Shown in pieces: positions 41,501 to 53,899 of a stretch of 64,000 nt of DNA. Location of the stretch: contig NW_020170382.1 of NCBI RefSeq assembly GCF_000524195.1, forward strand, positions 2,176,497-2,240,496. The letters run 5' to 3'. The position numbers were made by a program, and so were the translations under genes. Origin of the DNA: Echinococcus granulosus. Its lineage: Eukaryota; Platyhelminthes; Cestoda; Cyclophyllidea; Taeniidae. Every line of letters starts with the position of its first letter. Position 1 is the first letter of the stretch. The notes under the pieces were generated by a model, which did not search any database, was not told the DNA's origin, and worked only from the letters and a program-made list of their open reading frames with translations.

Positions 41501-44500
41501 TCATACCGAGCTGAACCATTGTCTCTTTTAACAGCGTTAAATATTGGTAGTTCGACCGACTCGTAGTCACTATAGCTGGTCCAAAAGTATCAATCCTGGA
41601 TTAATTGCCCCCATTTAATAAATGCAAGTTTATGACCTTTCCTTTTTTATATTTGACTTTGGATGATTTGAATGTCATTCCTGTCGGGGGTAGAAACCTT
41701 TCCCTTAGCGAGAATTACGTCGTGAATGAAGATAGCGTCTTGTTCGATCTAGCACCGAGAAAACCACTTCTGCCCTAATTTATCACTTTAAAAGTGAAAT
41801 ATCAGAACAAACGCTACATTTCCGAATTACAGAGCTTACATGAGAGATTTGGGAAGGGTTCGCAAGTGTTACACAATTTTTTAAAAAAAGAAAATTGCTG
41901 TTATACCAACTGCAGTGTGGGAAAGGTTTCAACCAAATTAAGGCCACATTTTACTGACCCAGTAGACAGTAATAAACACCTTTCTTCCTCAGTTCATTAG
42001 AACTTCGCAAGTACAGAAGGATGCCACCATTATCACTTTTGGGGCGACAACAAAGCCTTGAAGAAGGATCCCTAGACCACTCACAAATGCTTAAATATGC
42101 TTTCACGTCATAGACAGTGAAGAGGTAATGACTAAAAATAGTTAAAGTGGATACATGTACGCGCGTGAGTGTGAAATCGGAGAAGAAAACGAGGTCTCAC
42201 CGAGAACTTGTATCAGGAGAGCATTCAGATCCTCCCTTCGAGGTCGAAGGTCCGCGAGCGTCCAATATTCGTTGAACTAGACCTCCTCTTTAAAAAGAAA
42301 AGTGAATAAACAAGAGAAGGGTTTGATGGAGAAAGTGAACAGATGTAAGAAATGGAGATCGCACTCACTTGCAGTAGACAGCATGGGGAGGAAATTCGCC
42401 GTTCAGGTTGTTGCGAATACGACTGAGGAGATGATTAACTGGCGTCGACTTTGGACAGCCATCATTATTCAAAATATCTGCGGCGACAAGAAGAATAGCT
42501 TCAGTTAAGAAAAAACCCACAAAAAGGGAATCTAAAAAGCATATCCACAAATACCCTGTGGTTTGAGAGGTTTCACAGTCTTTAAAAACCCAATTCAGTG
42601 ATTACAACTTCGATGCGTGATGTCAGTGAATGACACGCAGAATCCGCATAACAGCCCGAACAGAATGTCTATCCCATTCGGTAAGGTAGCTTTTCATTTT
42701 AAAAGAGGTCTTCTCGAGTAATCACTCGGACTCACTTGCTCAGTTAGGTAACCGTACTTCAATCAGTGATTCATTTAAAAATCTTAAAAGAAATGCAAGT
42801 TTTCCTTCAATGAAAAGCTAAGCCTTGAATTTGAGAATCGTGAGCTTTGGACAAAAAGGCATAGGGGTCTAATAAAGTCGAATTTTTTTTGGAGCATTCC
42901 ATCGTCCGCCAGTACAGAAAAGTGGGAATATTAGGGACATTAGCAGTAGAAAGAATTCAACTGAATGAAGTGCAGTCACATGACTGACCCAACGAGTCCA
43001 AGCGCAGCCGGCACACCGACCATGTAGCCCATATGGAGCAAACACGAACAAAAAGGCAAGTGCAGAAACCGCTGCCCTTATGTTCAACACGTAATGGGCA
43101 GGAGGTTAATGATGCACGTTTTCCTAGTCGAAAGCAGTTGTCTTAAGAAGTGAAAATCACGCCCTAGTCCTGAATGGAAAAACGTCCCAAATATATAGGA
43201 AAGAGCTTCCGCACAAATGTCAGAAAATTTTCATTTTTAATTAGCTGACAAGCGTTTGGCAATATGTTTGCGAATGGGAAAAACTTTAGCACTTCGCACA
43301 CCCCTAATATGACACATCACAAAGTTGACTCCCGTGGTCATAGTAACGAGGGCTGTTTCGCTTGACAAGTGCCATGGCCAGATCAATGCCTTCAAACACA
43401 ATTGTGCATTTCTCAAAGGGAATGAAATGCGAAGATGACAGTCCACACTCACCAGGTCTGACATTCGATACTGCTTCCAACAGGTGTTAATATCAGTAAA
43501 ATTCGCAATTTTGCGGCACATAACCAAATGTTCAAAATGCGGTGGAAGAGGCCACATAAAGACGAGAATCCAATTCGCCAATACATAATTCATCTCGTCC
43601 AGTGCAAAAAGGCTGGCAATTTTTAAGCAATAACATCGACTAAGGACAAGTCTATAACTCAATATCACGCGAGCAAAAGACCGGAAGAACCGTAAATGGT
43701 CTACTTTTTTGTCTCACAGTAATGAACAAAAGTGCTGTAAGCAGGTGTTCTTCTCTTCTCATCAATAAAGCCACAGACTAGCGGAATGGGAGATAAAATG
43801 AATATAGTCGAAAACAATTCAAAAACGATTTTCTTCAATTCGCCTAACCAATCCATGGGCAGTTAACAGAGACTGGAGAGGGCAGAACTGATCATGTGTT
43901 AGAAAAAAACAGAAGGTTTGAAAGAGGAACCAATTTTATGGCAAAACTATGGAATGACTAACCTGGAATTTAAAATAGGAATTATGTCAGGTTAAAATCT
44001 GTGAATAGTGAAATACCTAGAAACTCGCTCAGAACTAGTTTCATCAATTGGAGAAGAAGAATCTTACCCATTTCTATGATAGGAGGTGGAGTTGGTGTGG
44101 CCAAATTACTACTCCGATTATCATTGGGGAAAAAGACGACAAATTGCGAATCTGTTCGCGATAGAATGGGGCCTCCATACCAACACCTAACACCTAACCA
44201 CTACTTCTTAGAAAGAGTAATTGGACGCGGTCACTGCCCGCCGTCCCACTGCCTGACTCAACTATCGTGTCGACTCATTCTTTTCGTGGAGAAAGTGACC
44301 AAGGCGACATGATGCGAAAACTTGCTTCACCGTGCGGTAAACGAATAGGCACCCTCAAGGCACTACTACTATATCTTATGCGTTGAGCAGTGGCTATCAA
44401 TAACCGTGACGAGATGTCGTGGATGTTTCAGCGGCTACATCGAAAAAGCGGTGATTAAGTCTGCTCGAATGAGTCAAGAGAGGTGAACAATTTTTACAGG

Positions 44501-47500
44501 ACTCACCGTTTGCCATACTTTCCACAGTTTCCTCCAGACGTTTGTCCTTGACCTGCAACTCTGGGTCCACCTTGGGTGCAGGCTCAAAAGCAACGAGAAC
44601 CATGCTCATATTATCTGAGCTGCCCTGAAAGAAAAACGAAGTTTGTTGATTGAAAAAGCTACACATGCAATCCAATTCACCCCAAGTTTGGGAAAACTTG
44701 CAATTCACGGTCTCACGGATACGCCTTGAAGATTTAGCTCTTCCACATGGAGCACATAAATACATTAAGCGACCAAAGGTTCCTATTAATCACATTATTC
44801 TCATATAAATAGGGGGGTTTTGGGATTGCGAGACATTGATGAATGAAGGATGGTTTCATGTGGCAGTTAAAAACCCACGAAAAACTCCACTAAGAAGAGT
44901 CGGATGCTACTCTAATGCTAACGCGCATATACATACCTCTGGAAGAATTTCCAACTAAGTTATTCGCGAAATGTTCCATGATTTAAACTGTTAAACCATG
45001 CACATCGTTCAAACAGTGTCAAGGTATTCTGCATGCGTTACACCTCAAATAGACCTGAAGTCATGGAGAGGATGACAGAAACATACGATGAACTGTTCAG
45101 CCCAAACACAAACGCTCTTATTAGTTTTTGTAAAGCAGGCTTGAGATAGAGATGGGTAAGCGATAAGAAATCAGAGGATAGGCAGTCCCCAATATGCTAC
45201 CCACTCAAATATCCGAAAGCGACCTTCGTGCAGGATCACCTCCTGTTAGTCAATAAGGGCTCGTTAAAAGTGCTCGATTCCGATCTTTACTTCCACTTTA
45301 AAATTTAAGTTCCTTTGATTGAAAATAGATCACATGGTTCCCTTTCATAACTTTTAACAGTATTATATGATAAATCGCAAACATTCTGTTCGCTCCACAC
45401 ATCGCTTTTACCACAATAAATAACCAGTCCGAAAATGAATTTTGACTCACTATTTGGCAACTCCTATTGTATCAGATCGTTCAGTACAAAATGTCCGAAT
45501 TCTTCAGGTACCAGACATAAGTTAATAACATTCACACAATTCCCAGTTTTATTGTTACTGAGACAATTTATTAGCACGACTTTAAAAGCTATTTTATATT
45601 AGGAAGTTCCCGTTATGTTAATTATTTGAACGATGGTTTTGCTGGAATATATGATAACCAAAAAGTAGTGCTAGTGGCGATGCAGCGCATCCAAGTGGTC
45701 AGTGGGGATGACTAACAGATGCGGGTTACACTGTTTCGTGATTTGAAGAGTTGTGCTCTTGAAGACAAGTTTACTGCTAGTCACAAATGGGTCATACGCA
45801 AGAGTTCAACCGAGACCTAAAGTATAATGATAGGCCGGAAGACGCAGGGGAGGCAGAGCCATCCACCACTAACCACACACAACCCAGCACTGAAGATTGA
45901 TGCAATTATTTCCAACATCTTTGGCCAATCAAAACAAATCGATAGGGCAACAAATCTAAAAAAGTGGACTTAAAAATCACCTATATTGGGTTGCAAAAGT
46001 CATAAGTTTACAGTGGTCGAAACGCTTGTAACCTGATTAATCGCTGCCCTGCTTCCAGTTTATTGTAATAAAGACGCAATAAGACATTTGTGGTGTAGGA
46101 AAACCTCCTACTCCTGCTCCTGACCGAAGACTCACGTTGTAGAGGCAGTAGTCGATAACCTCGTTGCAGACCCTTGAGAGGTCGCCCACACTGCGCATAC
46201 GCTCGCTGACTACACAACAGAGGTCCTCGTTGCTCACCACGTCCCAGACCCCGTCACATGCCAACACCACCATCTGGTCACGCTCCGGTTGCCGGTCGAT
46301 TACCGTGATCTCCGGCTCCGGCGAGATTAGCTGCTCTGTCGGGCCGAGGTCGCGTGCTGTCTTGTATGAGTAGTCGCCCAGCGATCTGCACAATTCAGAG
46401 GTGAAATACATTGGTGAAAGCCCCCCTCACAATTCGCTCACCTACTCTTCTGCCAAGTTAACCTTTTGTGGTAGTTAGGTGAAAAGACTGCGGAACAAAT
46501 CGCTTCCGCACTAACCAACGCCTCGATCGTTCTTACTCACAAAACCACACGGCACTTTCTACATCTGAAAACAGCTCATATATCTACAATTCTGTAAGAC
46601 TGGAACGTTTTATCATAAACCTTTCCATCAGTTGATAAATATAAGGTTTCTATCGCCTCAGCATGAAGTGGCGCTGGTCAAATGGACACGATGAACGCTC
46701 TAGTCATTCCCTTCAACCAAGAAACCTAAAGAATTTACAATACATTATTTTTACACATTTATTTGAAGTATAATAAAGAACAGGTCTTCATTTCATCAAT
46801 GCTCGTTTTTTTCAATTTCTTCCTTTTCGAAAAACCATATAAAGAACGTTAACTATGAAACGTCCCAGTGCTCACTAGCAAACGACCATGGCTGACTTCA
46901 TGAAACTATGAAAGAACAGAAACGGCGTACATTTGTCATTCGCTTGATTTTTTTTGGTGTTATCCAAATCTCTCAAAAGAAAAGTAATCTGAGAACTCAC
47001 TTGTTCTGCAATTCACTGATCAATTAGGTAAATGATTGAAACCACCATTGATTATGAGTTGGTTTAGAGGCATATGGCCAGAGAAACGTAAACGTGCAGG
47101 AAAATCCAACAATGAACACTTCCTGTCGACCCACGCGTTCATTATTTTGCGACTCGTTACATCATTGTCTACACAGCTTTTTGAAAAAGATTCCAGCCTT
47201 TATTTAATTCCATTTACAATTTTAGAAGAGAACTCCAAAATAAAGATTACCCAATGCTAATGATTAGATTTCTCTAAAGTGAATTTGGCATTCTCAGCTT
47301 ATTTTCCTTATAGGCCATTAAGAAGTGGAGGAAAATGCTAACATGCTAAGGATTTTTGGTAAGAGGAAGATTATAACCGCAAAACAACTGTCACCATTCT
47401 TCAGTTAAAATGAGAATAATGAAAACGTGCAAACATCCATACACAACAAAAAGTAGTTCGAAGAATCTAGATTCACGCTGTTACTACACTTGCAAGGGCG

Positions 47501-50329
47501 GGATATTGTGCCTGAATCTCCCATCAGCACCAACATTCAATGGTTCCAATTATTTGCAAAAACATTGTTTAACTTCTCATTAACATTGGTCATAATGTAG
47601 TAAGATTGGTCTAATTCCAAGGTCCAAATAATGTCCTTACTTCTGCCCACAAAGAAACATCCAGAGGAAGACGACTCGCAATTCAGCGTCGTCTAACAAA
47701 ACGTGTTGCATAACACGCATTTATCAAAGGCTATGCTTGGAAAATATAAACACCTTCCTGGAGGAGAATGACAACACCGATGCAGGAAATGGGGAGGAAA
47801 CACGCATGTGAAATTGTAAAGCTAAATCTGCAAAAGTCTGGCAATCAGATTATCAAATAGCATTACTGTGCAGGCCTGGGACAGTGGAGAGGAAAAAAGT
47901 CCCAAAGATCGTCATGAAATGAGACTTGCTTCAGCAGCAAAGGGTAGTGGCTGGTTTGCTAAAATAGAAAGCTGCGACAAATTCCGCCTTAGGTTGATCT
48001 CGCAACGAAACGAAAAATACGAGAAAAGAGACTATCTCAAAGAAGGATTTCGCTCGCTTTGAATATGAACGTATCCTCATACCATTGAGAATGTGTAATG
48101 GATGTTATTTTCACACTTCTACAAGCATAAGTTTAGGCAACTATTGTTTCTATTTTGAGAAAAAGTAATCTTCAAGAATAGGATCACTGGATAAGTTAAA
48201 AGCAAAAGTGCTACGGATTACAACTTTTGTCTCACTTCCATAAAAAGACCACGCTTATTATTTTTTCCTATTGCAACACACCACGAAAGGCGGACATATA
48301 ATATGGAGAATAGGCTAATTACATTTGAGCAGTAAGAAAGTGGGGGAACAAATTATTCTACCAAGACCAATTCTTCGGCTATGACTTACTTGAATTGATG
48401 TAAAATGGATGGGTAACAAAATACTCCTCGGAACCATTTTTTTGCCAAAACGCAGAAGCCAACGACAATGACTTAAAAAGGGACCTCATGAACGATCTGA
48501 TGCACAAGTACGTAACACGACGACCCTAAAAATGTCATTCATGCTATATTTTCCATAGATGACTTATTCTTCAGTGCGCAGGAATAGAGAAAAGAGCTAC
48601 CGAATGAAGATAATCTATAAACAGTTAGTGAATGTTGTGGATTCGCAATAGCTACGAAGTTTTTCAGCTGAATGAAATGCGATTTCATGATACGGATCTT
48701 TCACCGCCTCACCGAAAGGAAACAAATAATAAATTGGACAAAGTCAGCATATTTCGCGTACATTCCCCCAAAATTAAGGTATGTAAAATTTCACACCAAA
48801 AGGCTACGTTAGTAAGACTGAGCTAGAACTGTGTGGAAACAATAACCATCTCTCAGATTCACGTTAGTTTTTAGAAACTAGACCCAAAAGATTCATTCCA
48901 CTTGGAGACGAATATAGTAAATCCTAGATTTTTAGCTTTGATGGCGCGATGGTAACAGCATTTCTAGGTTGTGAGGAAATGTGACTGCTGGGAAAGCCCA
49001 CCTGGAGACGGCAAGATTGCCATTAACGCGCTCGACAATGACAGAGCCACCGGCCTTTTGAATACGTTCCTTCTCACTGGGATGGGCGGGTTTGTGGTCG
49101 GTGGTGGCGAAACCCACCTCCCCATCGCGAATGAGCACGGCACGTGAGTCACCGCAATTGACGAAGAAGATGTGCTTCGGTGTGATGAGCACACATACTG
49201 CCGTGGAACCCGACCTGTCCGAGCCGTTGGCGATCTCCGGCAAGTTACGCAGCTCCTCGTCCAGTGCAAGGAAGCCCTCGCGGATGCCCTGGCGCACCTC
49301 TGGGATACTCGGCGCCAGCTCTGGATCGATTTTCTTAAACTCCTCCGTATCCACAATGCGCTGTAGGTGCAAGGCAGCTGTCGAGTTGGCGATTTTATCT
49401 CTTCCTAACCACAAGGATAGCTTATCCGGGCTAAACGTTGTGATGCCTCAAAACTTCTAATTAACGGTAACTGGTTTTATCTACTTCGTCTTAGCCACCA
49501 TGTGAGACGCACTCCTCTGTTCAAAATTTATTCTTTCTGCAAACTAATCAACAACTCAGGAAATTATCATCAGATTCATATATGCTGGAAATGGTGAGAC
49601 AGATTCGTAAACAAGTTCCTACAAAATAAACGGCAACATGGGAGAAAGTCAATGATTAAGCCGTGAACGAAATGCAGCACTAGAAGGCACTTTGACTTAA
49701 TTATATAAAAAGCACTTCATCATTTCCTACAATGTTTTAAGAGGCAAAAAAATGGAAACGCAAAAGATATAAGGAAAACTTATTATGGCCTATAAATAGA
49801 AGGGGTCAAATAATATGCAAGCAAAACCGATAAAAGAACCTAAAACAAAAAGCATTACTATGGCCGGTTCTCAAGGAATTGTTTCGAGACATGATGCTGC
49901 TTCTTGAGAAAGGAAAAAATCAAATATTAAGGCAGGGTCAGAAAACTATACCCCTCGGAGTACACAAAATTTAAGGTACGCTAAATCGTATAGATGAATG
50001 CATTTGTTCACCAAAGTAAATACAAAACCGCATTTATCACTCAAAAGGTAATCACATCACAGTATAGAATCAAGACTGTGAGCAAGGAGGAAACATACTT
50101 TGAGAAGTTCAGCTGCACATCGTTCCGAAACGAGAGCACCCGCGTGCCCATCAAAGACAGCGAAAAATGACCAATCTTTAAGATGGCCGGGAAGTCTGGT
50201 TATGGCACAATGGGCATCCTCCATTGAGACACGCCACCCTTGCATACTGGAGAGTCCGTAACGAAGATTATTACCCTCACCGGATTCATTAAACTTTTCC
50301 GTTATCGGCGTAGCTAGCAACGTACCCAT
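38559..50329 (-). CDS. PP2C-family Mg2+/Mn2+-dependent Ser/Thr phosphatase, PPM1A/PPM1B-like, 7 exons
   Basis: Exons in transcript order: 50099-50329, 49002-49360, 46136-46385, 44507-44624, 42369-42477, 42201-42287, 38559-38763. Phases agree and give 452 aa (human PPM1B 479, PPM1A 382). Seen: MGTLLATPI start with Gly2, the N-myristoylation position in PPM1[18 protein letters not shown] with metal ligands E37/D38; VFDGHAG (D60, G61); [24 protein letters not shown] with D241; GSSDNMSM with D284. All PP2C metal-site acidic residues are present, so it should be catalytically active on phospho-Ser/Thr in the cytosol. The tail encoded by the last three exons is poorly conserved and ends in a Glu/Ser/Thr/Pro-rich stretch. 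The 42201-42287 exon is fixed only by phase, as the one reading open to both neighbours. PPM1A versus PPM1B orthology cannot be decided here. A splice-acceptor-like tract ends 4 nt before the ATG, so the 5' end may be trans-spliced or contain a leader intron. Confidence 0.93.
38764..42200 (-). other. Last intron of the PP2C gene (3.4 kb)
   Basis: GT-AG intron between the penultimate exon and the exon for the acidic tail. No recognisable gene or repeat is seen in it. It includes a palindrome ATCTCATATGTGAGAT at 40745-40760, probably fortuitous. Confidence 0.65.
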
Positions 50330-50957
50330 ATCCCTAGAAAAGATACCTCAACCTCAAATAAATAAGAACCAACAACAGCACAGTTTACACGATGAAAGGC
50401 ATGAAAACCATTCATGGCATTGTCAATACCTACAGTATCAAATAAGTCTATTGAAAACTCATTCACAAAGGGGCCTAATCAATGTTAGTGCCATTGGTCA
50501 CCAGTGCTAAGAATCAAGATGGGATAATACCTGGCTTATCTATAGGATAGTAAAAAAGAATAACTGGAGATTCATCAGGACGGGTGGTCTAAACAACAAG
50601 TAATACGAAGCGAATAACAAGCTGTTCTTCGTGAAGGCACGAAACCGGGAAAATACACTGGGATGGATGAAAAAAACTAGCTTATAAAATAAATTACCAA
50701 CAGAGTGAACCTCTATGCTTGTGTGCTACTAAAACGAAACACTCAAATGGCAATAAACAAGACTTTAGCAATCAAATTGGCGCGAATCAGAAAACCATAA
50801 ACAAAGCGCTCCCAATGCTACGACATTTCTTTGCATCTAAACTAAACCACCAATACCAACAGCACTCGACTACGAGTTGCACTTCGACAAAGGTAACATT
50901 AATTAAAATATGTGGATTTGTTTGAATCCGTTTTCTTAGAACGTGCCTTAGTTGAAA
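50330..50957. promoter_or_regulatory. Shared 5' interval of the PP2C and V-ATPase G genes
   Basis: The two start codons face apart across 628 bp. Each is preceded by a splice-acceptor-like tract: TATCTTTTCTAG 4 nt before the PP2C ATG on the minus strand, and TTTTCTTAG 18 nt before the subunit G ATG. A bidirectional promoter is inferred from the layout only; no core elements were identified. Confidence 0.4.
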
Positions 50958-51380
50958 ATGGCCTCTGCCGCACAGCTCGACGGTGTGGCCCAGTTGCAGG
51001 TCGCCAAGGCAGCTGCGACGGCAAAAATCGAAGAAGCAAGGACAAGTGCGATGTCAAAAGTTAGACATTATTTTTAGGACGCATCAAAAAATTAAAACAA
51101 GCAAAGAGTGAAGCGGCAGTCGAGGCGAATTTGTACAAGGCCGAATGCGAAGCAGCTATAAAAGAACTCGAGCAGAGGGTATGCAACTCCTATCTGATTT
51201 CTTTAGCATTCTAAACATAACATCGAGACCGGAGGCAGAGTCGAAGCATTTACCGAACAGGCCATTCAGAGGCTCCAACAACGTTACGAAGAAAACAAGG
51301 AGACCGCACTAGGCGAGATCATCGCTCAGGTTCTCACCGTCAACCCCGTGGTTCATCGAAACGCCAAGAATGTGCAGTGA
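50958..51380 (+). CDS. ATP6V1G: V-type H+-ATPase subunit G (V1 peripheral stalk), 3 exons
   Basis: Exons 50958-51045, 51078-51178 and 51207-51380 give 120 aa, the usual size of subunit G (human 118). Family knowledge: subunits G and E form the peripheral stalks that hold the V1 head against rotation of the V-ATPase, which acidifies vacuoles, endosomes and secretory vesicles. Seen: an all-helical, Ala/Glu/Lys-rich chain with the hallmark N-terminal run KIEEAR...RRIKKLKQAKSEA, then AAIKELEQR and a C-terminal helix ending NAKNVQ. Intron 1 is 32 nt (51046-51077). Intron 2 is 28 nt with the nearest acceptor; a 49-nt alternative ending at 51227 would delete seven residues and also keeps frame. A TTTTCTTAG acceptor lies 18 nt before the ATG. 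It is head-to-head with the PP2C gene (628 bp between starts) and tail-to-tail with the Aurora gene. Confidence 0.93.
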
Positions 51381-51723
51381 ATATCTCTGGCACACCTTAC
51401 GCACTTCTGATGTCGCATAATCTACTGGTTTGTTGTTTGCTTCCAGCTTTTGTGATAGATAATGCGAATATTAAACCTGTGTTCTTGCGCCCTGCGTCCT
51501 CCTCACAACTCCGTGGTATTCATTCATCACAAAAGTATTGTAATGCTCAACAGGATGAGTCGCAAGGCATTCGAACCCATCATTCGGTAAATTGTAACGG
51601 ACCCCAAATTAGGAAGAAGCATGACGCAGAAAACAGGTTTTAAAAGACGGCTAACATTCCGCATAGATACTTTACGATATAAAAGGCTTAAGACATCGAT
51701 TGCACAGCGAAGCAGAAAAAGTG

Positions 51724-52961
51724 TCACGGTGGTGGCTTGCCCCTTTCGGCGTAGGCTTGGACCCACGGATGCTGAATAATAGAGTCCATATCAAGCCGGT
51801 GGGAAGGTTGAAGGACAAGGATCTAAAATAAGGTCAGTCAGTCGGTCGTAGGTCACAAACTTTCGGGGATTACCTTTCCTGGGGCAGATGACCCACCTTC
51901 GAAATCAAGTCCTGTGCAAGTGGGGTAATGACCGAGGGAAACCTATACCTTACGGCCTTGATACGAGCGTAAGTCTCCGTTGTGTCGTTGTGCACAAAGG
52001 GAGGATTTCCACTCAGCATCTCGTAGCACAGAACTCCGACTGCCCAGTGATCTACTCGTTCGTTGTGGTTATGTCCGAGAAGCATCTCGGGTGGGAGATA
52101 ATCAATTGTTCCACACATTGTTCTGCGCCTAAAAGTAGCTTAATGAAATCATTGACGTAAAAGCGTGGGAAAGGACATTACCCTCCTATCACACATATAA
52201 AATGGGTTTTACGATTTGCAAGTAAAGTACCAATTTTGGACTACTAATATAGGAATTATAAGAACACTTGCGGCTGTCATGACACGAATATGTAGGTCAA
52301 CAATAGCATGAAAGTTTCGTACCTGAGCGAGGGTGCGTGAACAGACCAACCGAAGTCAGCAAGTTTCAATTCGTTGTAGAAACCAAGGAGGAGATTTTCA
52401 GGTTTTATATCTCGATGAATGACGTTACGTGCATGGCAGTACTTCAAAGCATCGCATAATTGGTAGACATACTAACGCATGAATATCACTGCGCAAAACA
52501 TACCGTAGCAGCCTTCCGCTCACAAAAACGCTTGTCACGTTGTAAATGGGTGTACATCTGGCCATAAAACGCATATTCTAACACCAAGTACACCTTAGAC
52601 TCATCGTGAAAATATGTATACAATTGAAGGATGTGCGGGTGGCGCAAGTGACACATTATTTCGATTTCTCGGCGCAATTGATGTTCCATACCACACTTAA
52701 CAAGCTGCTTTTTAGAAAGGATCTAAATCAATCATGAATCCATCAAACCCTGCCTTTAATGCGCATACGAAATCTTCCTTCTTGGTTCTCGCAAGGAAAA
52801 CATTTCCAAATTTTCCAGTGCCCAAAGGACGACCAATAAAGAAATCCGAAAGTCTAGATATTGGCAGCTCTTGATTTCTTTAGACAAGCTAAGAGAAGTA
52901 TAAGTATTTACTTTTGCGATATTTGCTGCGAAGGGGTATCGTATACGATCAAGGAACTCAT
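51724..52961 (-). CDS. Aurora-family Ser/Thr protein kinase, 6 exons
   Basis: Exons in transcript order: 52912-52961, 52754-52877, 52504-52722, 52323-52471, 51897-52128, 51724-51822. They give 290 aa, with only about 28 residues before the kinase domain, shorter than Aurora A and nearer Aurora B/C. Family knowledge: Aurora kinases control spindle assembly, chromosome segregation and cytokinesis. Seen: Gly loop GTGKFGNV (36-43), catalytic ALK with Lys58, [10 protein letters not shown] helix [12 protein letters not shown] (150-160), [10 protein letters not shown] (DFG 170-172), activation-loop Thr184 in [15 protein letters not shown], and a C-lobe ending in [15 protein letters not shown]. The [18 protein letters not shown] and CGT-DYLPPEM strings are diagnostic for Aurora. 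The 52723-52753 intron is 31 nt with a GC donor; another of 34 nt lies at 52878-52911. A/B/C subtype is not assigned. Confidence 0.95.
52723..52753 (-). other. 31-nt GC-AG intron in the Aurora kinase gene
   Basis: The junction reads GCATTAAAG|GCAGGG...GATTTAG|ATCCTT on the minus strand. Removing exactly 31 nt restores [22 protein letters not shown], which aligns without gaps to human Aurora A [22 protein letters not shown]. Reading through inserts a residue run that breaks the alignment, and no GT donor is in range. Confidence 0.85.
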
Positions 52962-53481
52962 TTTCGAAAGGCCGCAACAGCTCAACAAATGCGCCTCGCA
53001 AGTAAAATAGGGCTACTGATGCATTAAAACCGAGAAAGGTAATTGTTTGAATCATACATTTTTTGGGTAAGAGTAGTTATCTTTTGCTCTAACAATCAAA
53101 CGATGTTGCTTACTATCTCAGAGGAATATAATTTCGACTTTTTGTCGCAGTCCGCGGCTTTAAAGCACCAAGGTCTTAAGGTCTCTACTTAAAATAGGAG
53201 CATTAATTTAGAACACATTTTGCATCTTTTAACCTCCTTTACTTTGCAACTCATGCATTTTTTCACTTAACAGGAATTGATAGCGAAACCCAAGTGCATC
53301 ACCTAAATATCTCAGTTCGCGACTTTGATTTAATGCACTGCACTACATTTAAAGTTCTACTTAGTAATTCCTCTACTCTAAAAGAGTTTCATTCAGGCAC
53401 ATGAAACTACACTTTCACCGAAGGCAGCTCCGGTAGACCCAAGCCATAGCAACGACCTTATATTACGTAACTGCACCAGCG
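52962..53481. promoter_or_regulatory. Shared 5' interval of the Aurora and IFT25 genes
   Basis: The start codons face apart across 520 bp. The interval must hold the 5' ends and promoters of both genes. No specific binding site is recognised. Confidence 0.4.
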
Positions 53482-53899
53482 ATGAAACCCTTGGGCCACG
53501 TTATCTCTGCAACATCAAATGATGAGCAATTCCCAGCAGAGAATGTATTGAATATAAAGGACAACAACTTCTGGCTAACTACGGGAATATTCCCGCAGTG
53601 CTTGATAATCTCGCTGGACTCTAAAACGATATTGAATTCCCTCAAACTAGTTTCTGCCTGTATTAAGTCCTTTACGGTATGATAAGCAAACTAGTAAGAT
53701 TGGTTAGGTTGAGACCGCCCCTGATGACACGGCCAACTATCAGACAACTGTAGAAATGAACGTCGATAGCGGTAACAATCAAGTTCAAATTACGAAATGC
53801 CCTCTGAATGGAGCCTTATGCAAGCAGATAAAGTTATCAATTCTAAGCGCGTATGACCATTTCGCCGCTGTGTACAAAATTATTTTCGAACAAAACTAA
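53482..53899 (+). CDS. HSPB11: Intraflagellar transport protein 25 homologue (IFT25/HSPB11), 2 exons
   Basis: Exons 53482-53676 and 53708-53899, separated by a 31-nt GT-AG intron, encode 128 aa (human 144). Family knowledge: IFT25 is a jelly-roll subunit of the IFT-B complex. It pairs with IFT27 and is needed for ciliary signalling and BBSome export; flatworms have ciliated protonephridia and sensory endings. Seen: SATSNDEQFPAENVL, NNFWLTTGIFPQ and the C-terminal SAYDHFAAVYKI, which match the ATSSDE.HPPENI, FWTTTGMFPQ and SAFDHFASVHSV blocks of HSPB11. The ATG at 53482 leaves the first beta strand shorter than in human. Another frame just upstream, open across roughly 53402-53481, could encode an extra N-terminal strand if an exon is missed. 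The gene is head-to-head with Aurora (520 bp) and convergent with Hikeshi. Confidence 0.88.

Noticed and set aside
42201..42287. Alternative frame of the sixth PP2C exon reading [19 protein letters not shown]
   Set aside because: It reads like a plausible protein, but its entry and exit phases do not match the neighbouring exons, while the chosen frame does at both ends.
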